Assembly (NCBI GenBank): GCA_021298375.1
Contig: JAJTFE010000004.1
Coordinates: 1-45,588 of the forward strand
Length of the DNA stretch: 45,588 bases
DNA from: Blastopirellula sp.
Lineage (GTDB): Bacteria > Planctomycetota > Planctomycetia > Pirellulales > Pirellulaceae
Direction of reading: 5' to 3'
A model generated the notes under the pieces. The model saw only the letters and a list, made by a program, of their open reading frames with translations, searched no databases and was not told the DNA's origin. How positions within the stretch are numbered: the stretch's first letter is position 1; each line of letters begins with the position of its first letter. Below are positions 34,921 to 43,212 of this stretch, in pieces. The translations under genes and the position numbers were made by a program.

Positions 34921-36033
34921 TTACTCCAACGTAAACGCTGGCAAGTGCACGATTTGCCCCCCCTTGAGCGCCGACTCATGCGCACAAATTCCAACGCAGG
35001 TCCAGTTCGCACTGGTGACCGCATTCGGCCAAGGATCGCGATTCTGCTTCAGCGCACTGACAAATTCGTGCACCATGTGCGGGTGCGAGCCACCATGTCC
35101 GCCGCCTTGAATAAATGAAAGGTGGTCGGCGTCCTGAATCGATTGGGTAAACTTCCGAATCGGTTCCGGCAGCAGATGCGCGAAATCCGGGACATCGATC
35201 AGCGAAGGGATCTCCGGTTCCGGCTTCTTGGCCGTGTGGAGCACGTGCTTGCCATGCTCGACCAGCGACCACTCGAACGATTTCTTGGAGCCGTAGACGT
35301 CGATGCTCTCGCGATACTGCCGAGCCGTATCGTAGAGGAACCGCCAGATGTGAGCCGCCAGGTCGCTGTTGCGAATCTTGATATGGCAAGATTCTACCGC
35401 AAACTTGTTACCAGACTTCTTTTGGATATCCTCACGGACCGTTCCCGAACCAAAGCAGGAAACGTACTCGGCCAGTCCGTTGACCAGCCCGAGCACGGGG
35501 CTGACCACGTGCGTGGCGTAGTGCATCGGGATCATCTTTTCCCAGTAATCCGGCCAGCCATCCATGTCCTGCGGGTGCGAAGCGGCCAAGTACTGAATCT
35601 TTCCCAGCTCGCCGCTGTCGTAAAGCTGCTTGATGTAGAGAAACTCGCGGCTGTAGACGACCGTCTCGGCCATCATGTATCTCAGGCCCGTCTTGCGAAC
35701 CTTGTCCACGATTTGCTCGCACTCGGCGATGCTGGTCGACATCGGCACGGTACACATCACATGCTTGCCGGCGTCGAGGGCCTGAAGCGTCATCTTGCCA
35801 TGGTCCGGGATCGGGCTGTTGATGTGCACGAAATCAACGTCGGGATCGCGAAGCACATCTTCGAACTGGGTGTAACGACGGTTAATCCCAAATCGGTCGC
35901 CGACCAGGTTCAGTTCCTTTTCGTTGCGGCGGCAAATCGCGTGGACTTCGGCATCCGGGTGGGCTTGGTAAATCGGAATGAACTCCGCCCCGAATCCCAA
36001 GCCAACCATTGCGACACGAACAGGTCGATTCAT
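34921..36033 (-). CDS. Gfo/Idh/MocA family oxidoreductase
   Basis: The N-terminal Rossmann fold starts VRVAMVGLGFGAEFIP and continues with AICRRNEKELNLVGDRFGI and DVDFVHINSPIPDHGKM. The C-terminal alpha/beta domain includes YLAASHPQDMDGWPDYWEKM and HGGSHPHMVHEFVSAL, a His-rich substrate site. The family uses NAD(P) on sugars, inositols and their derivatives. The usual EKP motif after the third strand, whose lysine is catalytic in many members, is replaced: the strand reads KHVMCTVPMSTS. Either another residue does its job or the substrate differs. The start at 36033 has GGGAG 11 bases upstream, and the 13 residues further upstream look non-coding. It lies 166 bases after the MFS gene and precedes the ThuA-PVC gene, so it fits a carbohydrate utilisation cluster. 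Confidence 0.92.
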   Translation of the reverse strand: MNRPVRVAMVGLGFGAEFIPIYQAHPDAEVHAICRRNEKELNLVGDRFGINRRYTQFEDVLRDPDVDFVHINSPIPDHGKMTLQALDAGKHVMCTVPMSTSIAECEQIVDKVRKTGLRYMMAETVVYSREFLYIKQLYDSGELGKIQYLAASHPQDMDGWPDYWEKMIPMHYATHVVSPVLGLVNGLAEYVSCFGSGTVREDIQKKSGNKFAVESCHIKIRNSDLAAHIWRFLYDTARQYRESIDVYGSKKSFEWSLVEHGKHVLHTAKKPEPEIPSLIDVPDFAHLLPEPIRKFTQSIQDADHLSFIQGGGHGGSHPHMVHEFVSALKQNRDPWPNAVTSANWTCVGICAHESALKGGQIVHLPAFTLE

Positions 36034-36199
36034 TTCAAAGATTCTCCCAAAGATGGTCAGGTGTCCGCTCAACGGTCGCGACCGCGGCGGGCAAAATACC
36101 GCCGAGGGAAATCCGTCCGGCGGCGCGAAGTTTGGAGATGTCTGGCTGAGGGCGAGCGTCTGCTTCCTGCGGTCAGACTCTCGCAGATGACTGTCGGGT

Positions 36200-37879
36200 T
36201 TAGTGGTCGTGTACCGCTGTCGCCCGATATCCGCCTTGCGTCTTGAACCACGCCAGGAGCCCGAGGTAGCACAGGAACATGATTGCCGGTACCGCAGCGG
36301 TCATGATGAGGGCTTGCCGGCCACCATGCAAACCGGCCGCTGTGACTTGAGTCTTGTCTTGCCCGGCAGACGCCTTTGCCGTTCCGGTCCACCAATCGAC
36401 CAGCGACTTCTGTGCGGCAATCGCCTCTGGCTTGGCCTTTTGTTGCTCCAGCAGGTTCAGTGCGCGTTCCGCTTCTTTGCCATTGTCCGACAGCACGCCG
36501 ACTTTCGCTCCGTCCAGGCCGACCGTCTTCATCCAGAGGAATTGGTTTTCCTTTTCGGCCTTGTAGCGGTTGTAAATCGACTCGTCGGCCTTTTGCAGGT
36601 AAGCCGAGGCGTTCTGGTCCTGCAGAAAGCCGATTCCCGGGCCGCCCAGCAATCCGGCCGAGAGCATCCCCACGCCGCCAGCGGCTCCAATCGTGATCGC
36701 ACCCCCCTTGGGGAATTGCTCGCTAACCACGGCCAGCATCGTCGGCCAGAGGAACGTCTTGCCAACACCATAAATCGTCGCTGCGACCACGCACATCAAC
36801 GCGCCTTGCGCATTGCCCAACAGGTACAAGCCAATCGCACCAAATGCTGCGGAGACTGCGAGCAAACCAAGCGGCGAAATCTTTTCGACAATCGGTCCCG
36901 CGAAAAATCGAAGAGTGAACATCAGTGCCGATGTATAAACGAACAGCAGCAAGCCATTGGCCGGACTGGCCATGATTGCTCCCGTGATTTTGCCAATCCA
37001 GGAGTCAGTGCCCAGTTCGACGTAACCAACCAAAGCGTGAATCACCAGCAATGCGGCAAGCAGTAAATGTCCGAAGCGGAAGCTGCTGAACATGCCGAAG
37101 ACCACCAGCAGGACCGCAGCCAAGCCCGCAGCGACCAGCGGCGAAAGCCCCAAGTCACTTCGCATGAACAGGGCCAGCAGCACGCAAATCACGGCGGCGC
37201 CGGCCAGGCCGAGTTCGCCCAGCATGTCGCGGTACGCGACGCCCGAGGTCGACGCCTCGCTCTTCGGGAATCGCTGGCCGATCATCATGAGGCCGTACAA
37301 AACCACGGGGACGAGGAATAACGAAATCTGAATTTGCCAAGCAACTGGTTTGGTTTCTTCACTTCCAGCCATGAAATAGCTGGCCAAACCGCCGATGATG
37401 AGCCCGCCCGGCCAGCCGGCGTGCAGAATGTTGAGGTAATGAGTCTTGTTCTTCGGAAACAGAGCCGCAACCAGCGGATTGACTACCGCTTCGGCGATTC
37501 CGTTGCCAATCGCAAACAGGAACATCCCCCAGAACAGACACTGGAACGCGAGTGGCTTGCCACCCGCCTCGTAAGCCGCACCCGTGGCCAACGTCAGGAC
37601 CGCACTGATCAGGTGCATCAGAAAAGCGACGAACATTAAAGGACCGAAGCCAATCCGGTCAGCGATGAGGCTGGACAACAAAATAATGATCCCGAAACCG
37701 GTCAACCCGCCGCCAGTAATCGCGCCGAGTTCAGTCTGAGTAAACCCATACTGTTCGGCCCACTGACCGAGAATCCCCGCGCGAATCGAGAAGCCGACGC
37801 CGGCCGCCAAGATCGCCATAAAACCGGCCCAAAGCAAGCGCTGGGCATTGGAAGCAGTTCCGCTGTCGCTGGTCATCAT
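36200..37879 (-). CDS. MFS transporter, probably for a sugar
   Basis: Twelve hydrophobic segments run from LLWAGFMAILAAGVGFSIRA to the C-terminal AVPAIMFLCYLGLLAWF. The first half has GLTGFGIIILLSSLIADRIG, the usual loop 2-3 region, and FGNGIAEA-type helix 4 residues (FAIGNGIAEAVVNPLVAAL). The second half contains GVGKTFLWPTMLAVVSEQFP. A long hydrophilic insertion of about 80 residues between the last two helices (QNASAYLQKADESIYNRYKA and following) is unusual and may be periplasmic. The family moves small solutes by proton- or sodium-coupled exchange; a sugar is likely because the next genes are a Gfo/Idh/MocA oxidoreductase and PVC cytochromes. GGGG lies 7 bases before the first ATG. Confidence 0.9.
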   Translation of the reverse strand: MMTSDSGTASNAQRLLWAGFMAILAAGVGFSIRAGILGQWAEQYGFTQTELGAITGGGLTGFGIIILLSSLIADRIGFGPLMFVAFLMHLISAVLTLATGAAYEAGGKPLAFQCLFWGMFLFAIGNGIAEAVVNPLVAALFPKNKTHYLNILHAGWPGGLIIGGLASYFMAGSEETKPVAWQIQISLFLVPVVLYGLMMIGQRFPKSEASTSGVAYRDMLGELGLAGAAVICVLLALFMRSDLGLSPLVAAGLAAVLLVVFGMFSSFRFGHLLLAALLVIHALVGYVELGTDSWIGKITGAIMASPANGLLLFVYTSALMFTLRFFAGPIVEKISPLGLLAVSAAFGAIGLYLLGNAQGALMCVVAATIYGVGKTFLWPTMLAVVSEQFPKGGAITIGAAGGVGMLSAGLLGGPGIGFLQDQNASAYLQKADESIYNRYKAEKENQFLWMKTVGLDGAKVGVLSDNGKEAERALNLLEQQKAKPEAIAAQKSLVDWWTGTAKASAGQDKTQVTAAGLHGGRQALIMTAAVPAIMFLCYLGLLAWFKTQGGYRATAVHDH

Positions 37880-38096
37880 TCCCTTTCCCCTTTAAGAGCA
37901 ATCATTTGCAATTTGGCCGACATCTTAACGCTCGCCCAAAGCAAAAGGAATCATCCAACCCGTCTCTGAGGGCGGGAAATGTCGAAGATAATTGGCGAGC
38001 GGAGGAAGTCAAAAGGAGCCAGCTTGCCAAGTTTCTCTGGCTTTTCCCGAGCCAATCCCGGCCACCAGCCAAACCAGCAGCGGCAGGTTCCGCGCA

Positions 38097-38879
38097 TTAC
38101 CTCACACCGAACCGCTCCGCCAAATCGTACTTCTCTTCTACGCCAATCAGTCGGTTGAACTCGCTGAACGTCATCAGCCGCTGCTCGTCACCCAGCGTCG
38201 TCCCGGCAAGCTGCAGCTTGCGGAAAATCTCTTCCATGATCTTGGCGGCTGAGAACAAGCCCGCGAGGGGGTAGAGAATGATTTGAAAGCCGAGAGCGAC
38301 CAGCTGCTCCTTTGGCAGCACCGGTGTCTTGCCTCCTTCAATCATGTTGGCCACGTTGGGCCAAGGCGAACGCTTGCCGATTTCGATCAGGTCCTGGAGC
38401 GAAGCTGGCGCCTCGACAAAGCTGGCATTCGCTCCCGCTTCCCGAGCTGCCGTCACGCGCGCAATCGCTTCATCCATCCCATGGATCGCCAGCGCATCGG
38501 TTCGGGCGACGATAAAGAAGTCGCGACCAGCCCGCGCGTCGACCGCGGCTCGAATCTTGTCGACGTATTCCTCGCGGTCGATCACTTTCTTGTTCCGCAT
38601 GTGACCGCAGCGCTTCGGCCAGACCTGGTCCTCCAGGAAACAACCCGCCGCCCCGGCCGCGATCAACTCATTCACGGTCCGGTGCACATTCAGCGGGTTG
38701 CCGTAGCCCGTATCCGCGTCGACGATCACCGGAATCCTGACGCTCATACAAATGCGCCTCGCCCGGTCGATTAACTCCGTCTGCGTGAGCAGCCCCATAT
38801 CCGGCTCGCCGATTGCCGTTGCCGCAACCGAGTAACCAGAGACAAACCCCATCGGAAAACCAACCCGCTCAGCACCCAA
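38097..38879 (-). CDS. Isocitrate lyase/PEP mutase family protein with damaged N-terminus
   Basis: The TIM-barrel family acts on carbon-carbon or carbon-phosphorus bonds beside a carboxylate (2-methylisocitrate lyase, oxaloacetate decarboxylase, PEP mutase). The main active-site elements are present: FVSGYSVAAT, DADTGYGNPLNV, the catalytic-loop cysteine in WPKRCGHM, EDQV, FIVARTDA and SFVEAP. The first strand and helix are missing. The expected start (MTTRIEQLLQQLG) lies upstream in a different frame, from ATG 38911-38913 to a TGA at about 38870, so the readable frame begins only with a TTG at 38879. About 20-25 codons that the family carries between these parts are absent. The gene is probably disrupted, or the consensus is wrong at this point. 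Substrate cannot be assigned. Confidence 0.85.
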   Translation of the reverse strand: MGAERVGFPMGFVSGYSVAATAIGEPDMGLLTQTELIDRARRICMSVRIPVIVDADTGYGNPLNVHRTVNELIAAGAAGCFLEDQVWPKRCGHMRNKKVIDREEYVDKIRAAVDARAGRDFFIVARTDALAIHGMDEAIARVTAAREAGANASFVEAPASLQDLIEIGKRSPWPNVANMIEGGKTPVLPKEQLVALGFQIILYPLAGLFSAAKIMEEIFRKLQLAGTTLGDEQRLMTFSEFNRLIGVEEKYDLAERFGVR

Positions 38880-38929
38880 GTTGCTGGAGCAATTGTTCGA
38901 TGCGTGTTGTCATCTGTTCTCTCTGCCGT

Positions 38930-38979
38930 AGAAAAGGGGACGGGGGTCAATTCGTGATTTGACCCCCGTCCCCTTTTCT
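38930..38979. repeat. Perfect 21-bp inverted repeat with 8-base loop
   Basis: The arm AGAAAAGGGGACGGGGGTCA plus one A at 38930-38950 has an exact reverse complement at 38959-38979, around the loop TTCGTGAT. It lies between the divergent starts of the PEP-mutase-like gene and the small gene at 39039. A related GGGGTCAGGTCC fragment occurs at about 39362, after that gene. Palindromes with this kind of G-rich GGGGTCA arm look like dispersed REP-type repeats, but copy number outside the window cannot be seen. As RNA it would form a very stable hairpin. Confidence 0.9.
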
Positions 38980-39038
38980 TCTCAAGACGCCTACGATTTA
39001 CCTACAAACTCAACAGACCTCAGCAAGACTTTGCCGCC

Positions 39039-39353
39039 ATGAACCCACCTTCCGACTCAGCCACCCTCCTGACCTTTGTCACCACCAATGAAGACGGCTC
39101 GTACAAAATCAACATCTATGGCACACCAGCCGGACTGCGAAATCTTGCCGCTCAGCTGCTCAAGCAAGCGGATGTCGACCAGCAGCCGATGACTTATCTT
39201 CGCGATTACGACACCGACCATACCCACATCAAGCCGACCTATGCGACCGCAATTCTGGCTCCAAGTTCAGACGAGCTCCAGCTCGGGCGGCTCGACACGC
39301 GAACCGGCGAACTCGCTTACTGGGCGCAGAAACGCATCAATGCGGCTGAATGA
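39039..39353 (+). CDS. Small Imm32-like protein
   Basis: The 104-residue protein reads as a compact alpha/beta domain: YKINIYGTPAGLRNLAAQLL, then an acidic/His segment (DYDTDHTHIKP) and a C-terminal strand APSSDELQLGRLD. The order (strand, GxxxGLRxLAxxL helix, His-rich loop, SxELxLxR strand) resembles the Imm32 family, first described as polymorphic-toxin immunity proteins but common as orphan genes. No toxin gene is adjacent, so an immunity role is not supported. The ATG follows a GCCGCC stretch with no good ribosome-binding site. The gene is boxed between the 21-bp palindrome and the large repeat block. Confidence 0.6.
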   Translation: MNPPSDSATLLTFVTTNEDGSYKINIYGTPAGLRNLAAQLLKQADVDQQPMTYLRDYDTDHTHIKPTYATAILAPSSDELQLGRLDTRTGELAYWAQKRINAAE

Positions 39354-39384
39354 AGCAAAACGGGGTCAGGTCCAGTTTCACTCT

Positions 39385-39410
39385 TCATCCCGGAGGGCCC
39401 GGAGGGATGA
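39385..39410. repeat. Short inverted repeat after the small gene
   Basis: TCATCCC and GGGATGA flank a GC-rich centre containing GGGCCC, so the 26 bases can fold back on themselves. It begins about 30 bases after the stop codon at 39353. No T-run follows, so it is not a standard terminator. Confidence 0.6.
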
Positions 39411-39461
39411 CAGAAACTAGCAGTGGGTTGAGCACAAGCGACACCCCCGGCTAATCAGGTG

Positions 39462-40163
39462 CTTGTAGGGTGGGACAAGTTCGCGGGAGGACCACATTAA
39501 GCTCTCATTGAAATACAAGCGTTGCAGCGCATGTAAAGCCCCGCGAGCGCCGGCCCACCAACGCGGTTTGGAAAGATCGTCCGTTCGCATCGGCGCGAGA
39601 ATGGAGCACCGTTGGTGGGCCGGCGCGGTGCGGGATCTACCTGTTTTGGGACTCTAACTTGCTTCAAGCCGATTCTTTGGGTCAACGTTTTGCAGAGCTT
39701 GTAGGGTGGGACAAGTTCGCGGGAGGACCACATTAAGCTTTCATTGAAATACAAGCGTTGCAGCGCATGTAACGCCCCGCGAGCGCCGGCCCACCAATGC
39801 GGTTTGGAAAGATCGTCCGGTCGCATCAGCGCGTGAATGGAGCACCGTTGGTGGGCCGGCGCGGAGCGGGATCTCCCTGTTTCGGGACTCTAACTTGCTT
39901 CAATCCGACGCTTTGGCTCAACGTTTTGCAGAGATTCCCCGCCCCGCTTGTCCCACCCTACGAGCATGTAAAGCCCCGCGAGCGCCGGCCCACCAACGCG
40001 GTTTGGAAAGATCGTCCGGTCGCATCAGCGCGAGAATGGAGCACCGTTGGTGGGCCGGCGCGGTGCGGGATCTACCTGTTTCGGGACTCTAACTTGCTGC
40101 AAGCCGATTCTTTGGCTTAACGTTTTGCAGAGATTCCCCGCCCCGCTTGTCCCACCCTACGAG
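39462..40163. repeat. 236-bp tandem repeat block with 15-bp terminal inverted repeats
   Basis: Two full units lie at 39462-39697 and 39698-39933 (period 236, few differences). A third, 5'-truncated unit is at 39965-40132. Units two and three are followed by the same 31-base tail (39934-39964 and 40133-40163). Each full unit opens with GTAGGGTGGGACAAG and each tail contains its exact reverse complement CTTGTCCCACCCTAC (39947-39961, 40146-40160). Inside each unit a 17-bp arm GCGCCGGCCCACCAACG (39547-39563 in unit one) pairs with CGTTGGTGGGCCGGCGC (39610-39626). Frames that cross the block encode nothing recognisable. The layout suggests a small non-coding mobile or REP/MITE-like element that amplified locally. 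Confidence 0.92.
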
Positions 40164-40281
40164 TACCAACCATTTTCCGCCGTGGGCCAGGTATTGGGGC
40201 TGCGCCGCCCCAAACAGGTTCAGATTCCCCCGCATCGACCATCCCCCGGCCCCTGTTCCTCAGCCAGCTTTCGGCGGCGAT

Positions 40282-41820
40282 TTACTGGTGCTGACGCGAA
40301 AACAGATACGCGACAATTCCCAGGCCTGCGACCAGTAGGATCGTCATCAGTCCGGGCTGCGGATAGAAGTAATCGGTCAGCGAAAAGACGAAATGCAAGA
40401 TGCTCGCCAATTGATTCACGCCTGGCATTCCACCTCCCGCCAGAATCGTCATCCGGCCAGTGGCCCCGACGCGCAGCGGTTGCTGCTCGTTGTCATCCGC
40501 CAGGCGAATCACGACCTGAAATTCCTGACCTGCCTGCGGCGTGTCGCTTTGCCGAGTCCGCCGCGGATCAGTGTCGGCCAGCGTCCCGCTCGGAATCCCC
40601 TGTCCTTGTATCACGCCCCGACCCACCGACTCCACTTTGCCCCGGCTCAGCCGTCCCGGGTAATTTCGCAGACTGTAGATCACTTCGTCTCCGGGACGAA
40701 TCAGCTCCAGCCAATTCTCCGGCACCGCCGCAATCATGGTCCATGAGCTGCCGTCGATCAGGCTGACCAGTGGCGCGCCAGCCCGTGCGTAAGTCCCCGG
40801 TGTCACATGCAGGTTGCTGACCGTGCCACTAACCGGAGCTCGCACCACCGCTCGGTCGAGATTGTAAGCCGCGATCCGAGCCGCCTCCTCAGCCACCTGC
40901 ACGCCCGGCGATTGAGCTTGCACTAACAGCGGCGTCGACTCTGCCAGTTGCAGGAAGCTACGCAGTTGTGCGACTTCCGTTTCCAAACCCGCCAGTTCCC
41001 CTTCGCGGCCACCTGCTCGAGCCGCATCCAGCACTCCCTGCCGCCGCTCAATCGTTTTTCGCAAAGCGTCCACCGGCTCCACCATCAACTCATTCTTCGC
41101 CAACACGGCGCGGGCTTCACGCACGGCAGCATCCGCATTCCGCAATTGCAAGTCGGCGATCTCCACCTCCGCTGAACTGCTGGCAATCCGGTTGCGGGCC
41201 TCCAGGGACTGGGCTCGTACCGCCGCCGCGGAACTGGAAGCGCGTTCCCACTCGTCTCGCGAGACGGCCTTGGCGTCGAGCAATTCAGCCGCTCGCGCGA
41301 GTATGCTCTCGGCGACCTCCAGCTGTTTGGCGATTTCAGCCGCACTTTGTTCGGCCGTCTGCAGATTCAACCGAGCCGACTCAAGTCGCCTCTTTGCCAC
41401 GGCGACGCCCGTTTCGGCTGTCCCCAAATTCTCTCGCGCGGCGTAAACCCCGGCGTATTGAACGAGATAACTTTGTTTCGCCTCCACCGCCTTGGCGGTC
41501 GCCTGTGCGAATTGATGCTGATAGGGTTGCGGATCCAATTCGAGCAAGGTTTGGCTGGCCGAAACCGAAGCGTTATCGGCAATGGGTACGCGCGAGACCA
41601 CGCCGGACACTTCCGCCGCGACCTGGACCACCGGAGCTTGCACGTAAGCCGTCGCTACCGTGGGCGTGTAACGTCCCAGCGCGAACCAAAGGAAGATCGC
41701 CGCCAGCAGCGGCGGGATCCAGAGAAACACCCGCCAAAACGGAGTCAGCGTCAACAGCTTGAAGCGGAAGAAGACGAGATAGACTGGCAGGAGATACAGC
41801 AGCAGTAATAAGACGAGCAT
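40282..41820 (-). CDS. HlyD/EmrA-like membrane fusion protein with N- and C-terminal membrane helices
   Basis: Two hydrophobic helices open the protein (LVLLLLLYLLPVYLVFF and FLWIPPLLAAIFLWFAL). A lipoyl/barrel-sandwich half follows (VQAPVVQVAAEVSGVVSRVP), then a long coiled-coil hairpin of about 200 residues rich in Ala, Glu and Arg. The second lipoyl half is RAVVRAPVSGTVSNLHVTPG with a beta-barrel (VPENWLELIRPGDEVIYSL). An extra C-terminal transmembrane helix (GLMTILLVAGLGIVAYLF) is not usual in HlyD proteins. Partners should be an inner membrane transporter and an outer membrane channel; neither is in the window. The first residues are very hydrophobic and start at an ATG without a clear ribosome-binding site. 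It is the last gene of a same-strand series, 100 bases after the AIM24 gene. Confidence 0.88.
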   Translation of the reverse strand: MLVLLLLLYLLPVYLVFFRFKLLTLTPFWRVFLWIPPLLAAIFLWFALGRYTPTVATAYVQAPVVQVAAEVSGVVSRVPIADNASVSASQTLLELDPQPYQHQFAQATAKAVEAKQSYLVQYAGVYAARENLGTAETGVAVAKRRLESARLNLQTAEQSAAEIAKQLEVAESILARAAELLDAKAVSRDEWERASSSAAAVRAQSLEARNRIASSSAEVEIADLQLRNADAAVREARAVLAKNELMVEPVDALRKTIERRQGVLDAARAGGREGELAGLETEVAQLRSFLQLAESTPLLVQAQSPGVQVAEEAARIAAYNLDRAVVRAPVSGTVSNLHVTPGTYARAGAPLVSLIDGSSWTMIAAVPENWLELIRPGDEVIYSLRNYPGRLSRGKVESVGRGVIQGQGIPSGTLADTDPRRTRQSDTPQAGQEFQVVIRLADDNEQQPLRVGATGRMTILAGGGMPGVNQLASILHFVFSLTDYFYPQPGLMTILLVAGLGIVAYLFSRQHQ

Positions 41821-41920
41821 AAGTCAGCAATCTCTTTTTTGATTGGTAAGTTCAGCGGCAAAATCGGGCTGTGGGATAGTTCGGTTCTAGTTCGTGTAAA
41901 CCGGCGGGGCTGGGTTTGGC

Positions 41921-42589
41921 TTACCTGGGCGACTTCTTGCGTTGCTGGTCCATGTAGTAACGCCAATACATGGTCGGGTTGAGGAGCACTTTTCCCGGCC
42001 CGCGATAAGTTCGGACGATCGATTCGCCCGACGTAAATCGCCCCCAGAAATTCTTCGTCGGACGGCGCATCTGAAATTTCACGCTTTGTGTTCTGCCAAT
42101 AACGCAGTTCCCCTCGACGACCAACTGCTCCCCTTCGACTAGCTCCATCTCTTCGACCGGTCCTTTGGTGCAGACGACCAGTTTGCCTTGCCCGGAGACA
42201 CGGGTCTGCAGATAGACAACTCCTTCGCCCGCCCAGAGCGACGTCAACAGCCGTTCGCGGAAGAATTGCAGCTCGACGCTCCCCTCGGAAGCCCAGTAAC
42301 TCCCCTTTTCCAGGATCCAGCTTTCGCCTTTGAGTTCAAACACATGGAAACCGCCCAGCGAAGAGGCGAGCGTAATCACGCCTGTTCCGGCATAGGTCGG
42401 TCGGTATACCGATTCATTCGCGACCAAAGAGGAAACGAGGCTGCCAACTGAGGGAATCAGCTGGGAGTGCACAGCAATGTTCCCGCGCAGATAATTCAGG
42501 GCACCCGACTCGCAGCGGACCATCTCGTGCTCGAGGTGAATATCGACGAATCGCATCCCCTCCAGATATTGAACTTCAAATCGCGCCAT
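41921..42589 (-). CDS. AIM24 family (DUF124) protein
   Basis: The 222-residue protein is an AIM24-type double beta-helix: FEVQYLEGMRFVDIHLEHEM, VRCESGALNYLRGNI, AGTGVITLASSLGGFHVFEL, LEKGSYWASEGSVEL and WAGEGVVYLQTRVSGQGKLV. The family was named for a yeast mitochondrial protein; bacterial members have no firm function. It is 9 bases downstream of the zinc-ribbon membrane protein gene and certainly co-transcribed with it. The C-terminus is rather basic (MDQQRKKSPR). Confidence 0.88.
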   Translation of the reverse strand: MARFEVQYLEGMRFVDIHLEHEMVRCESGALNYLRGNIAVHSQLIPSVGSLVSSLVANESVYRPTYAGTGVITLASSLGGFHVFELKGESWILEKGSYWASEGSVELQFFRERLLTSLWAGEGVVYLQTRVSGQGKLVVCTKGPVEEMELVEGEQLVVEGNCVIGRTQSVKFQMRRPTKNFWGRFTSGESIVRTYRGPGKVLLNPTMYWRYYMDQQRKKSPR

Positions 42590-42598
42590 CGGTGTTGA

Positions 42599-43138
42599 TC
42601 AGGTCTTTTTGGAGAGGGTGATGAGCTTGGCCGGTTGAGCGCAGCGCACGCAACTGTACGCGGTCGTGGAACGAGGCAGCTCAACGCTTCGTTCCTTGCC
42701 GAAAATGTTCAAGCCTGCCGCGTGCAGGAGGTACCCTATCCCGGGATAGAGTGCAAGAAACGCCAGTCCGCCAGCGAGGAAGGTTGTCCGCCACGTGATG
42801 TAACTGGAGAGCAGGACGCAAATCAGTAGCCAGGCCGGCCAGTAGCCGTCAGTGGGCTCTTTGTAAAGAAACGGCTTTTCCTCGGTGGTCTGCGAAAGAT
42901 CGCATTGACTGCAAACCATTTTCCCGAAGTACTCGCAATCGCGGTTGACGCATTGCAGGAGGACGTCGTTCGGAGTGACTTGCGAACGGCAGATGAAACA
43001 AAAGTAATTCGAGCACTGCGGGCAGAAGTAGGCTTGGGGGTGCACGCTGGAACCACATACCGGGCAAACGTCGAGTTCTCCCCGACGCGCGGCTGGGTCA
43101 TTGGCCTTTTCTTGTTTCTCAGTTGAGGTCTCGCTCAT
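42599..43138 (-). CDS. Zinc-ribbon membrane protein
   Basis: The first 85 residues carry CxxC pairs: CPVC near 25, CPQC near 39, CFICRS near 47, CVNRDC near 63 and CSQC near 76. These suggest two or three zinc ribbons or a RING-like treble clef. Two hydrophobic helices follow (AWLLICVLLSSYITW and FLAGGLAFLALYPGIGYLL), and a last CVRC pair lies near 164. The protein is probably inner-membrane bound with cytoplasmic zinc modules. I do not recognise a named family. Its position between the UrtA-like lipoprotein (74 bases) and AIM24 (9 bases) indicates one operon. Confidence 0.8.
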   Translation of the reverse strand: MSETSTEKQEKANDPAARRGELDVCPVCGSSVHPQAYFCPQCSNYFCFICRSQVTPNDVLLQCVNRDCEYFGKMVCSQCDLSQTTEEKPFLYKEPTDGYWPAWLLICVLLSSYITWRTTFLAGGLAFLALYPGIGYLLHAAGLNIFGKERSVELPRSTTAYSCVRCAQPAKLITLSKKT

Positions 43139-43212
43139 CTTGCTCTTCTTCTCAAACGTTCCAGGCGGTTACTTTTGGACGCATCGACGCGGGCGTTGTC
43201 AGTGACAGGCTT

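Noticed and set aside
39462-40163. CRISPR array
   Set aside because: Units are 236 bases with no short repeats separated by unique spacers, and no cas genes are near.
40047-40766. 239-residue plus-strand frame across the repeat block
   Set aside because: It starts inside a repeat and continues antisense to the HlyD-like gene; composition is Arg/Pro/Ser rich with no domain.
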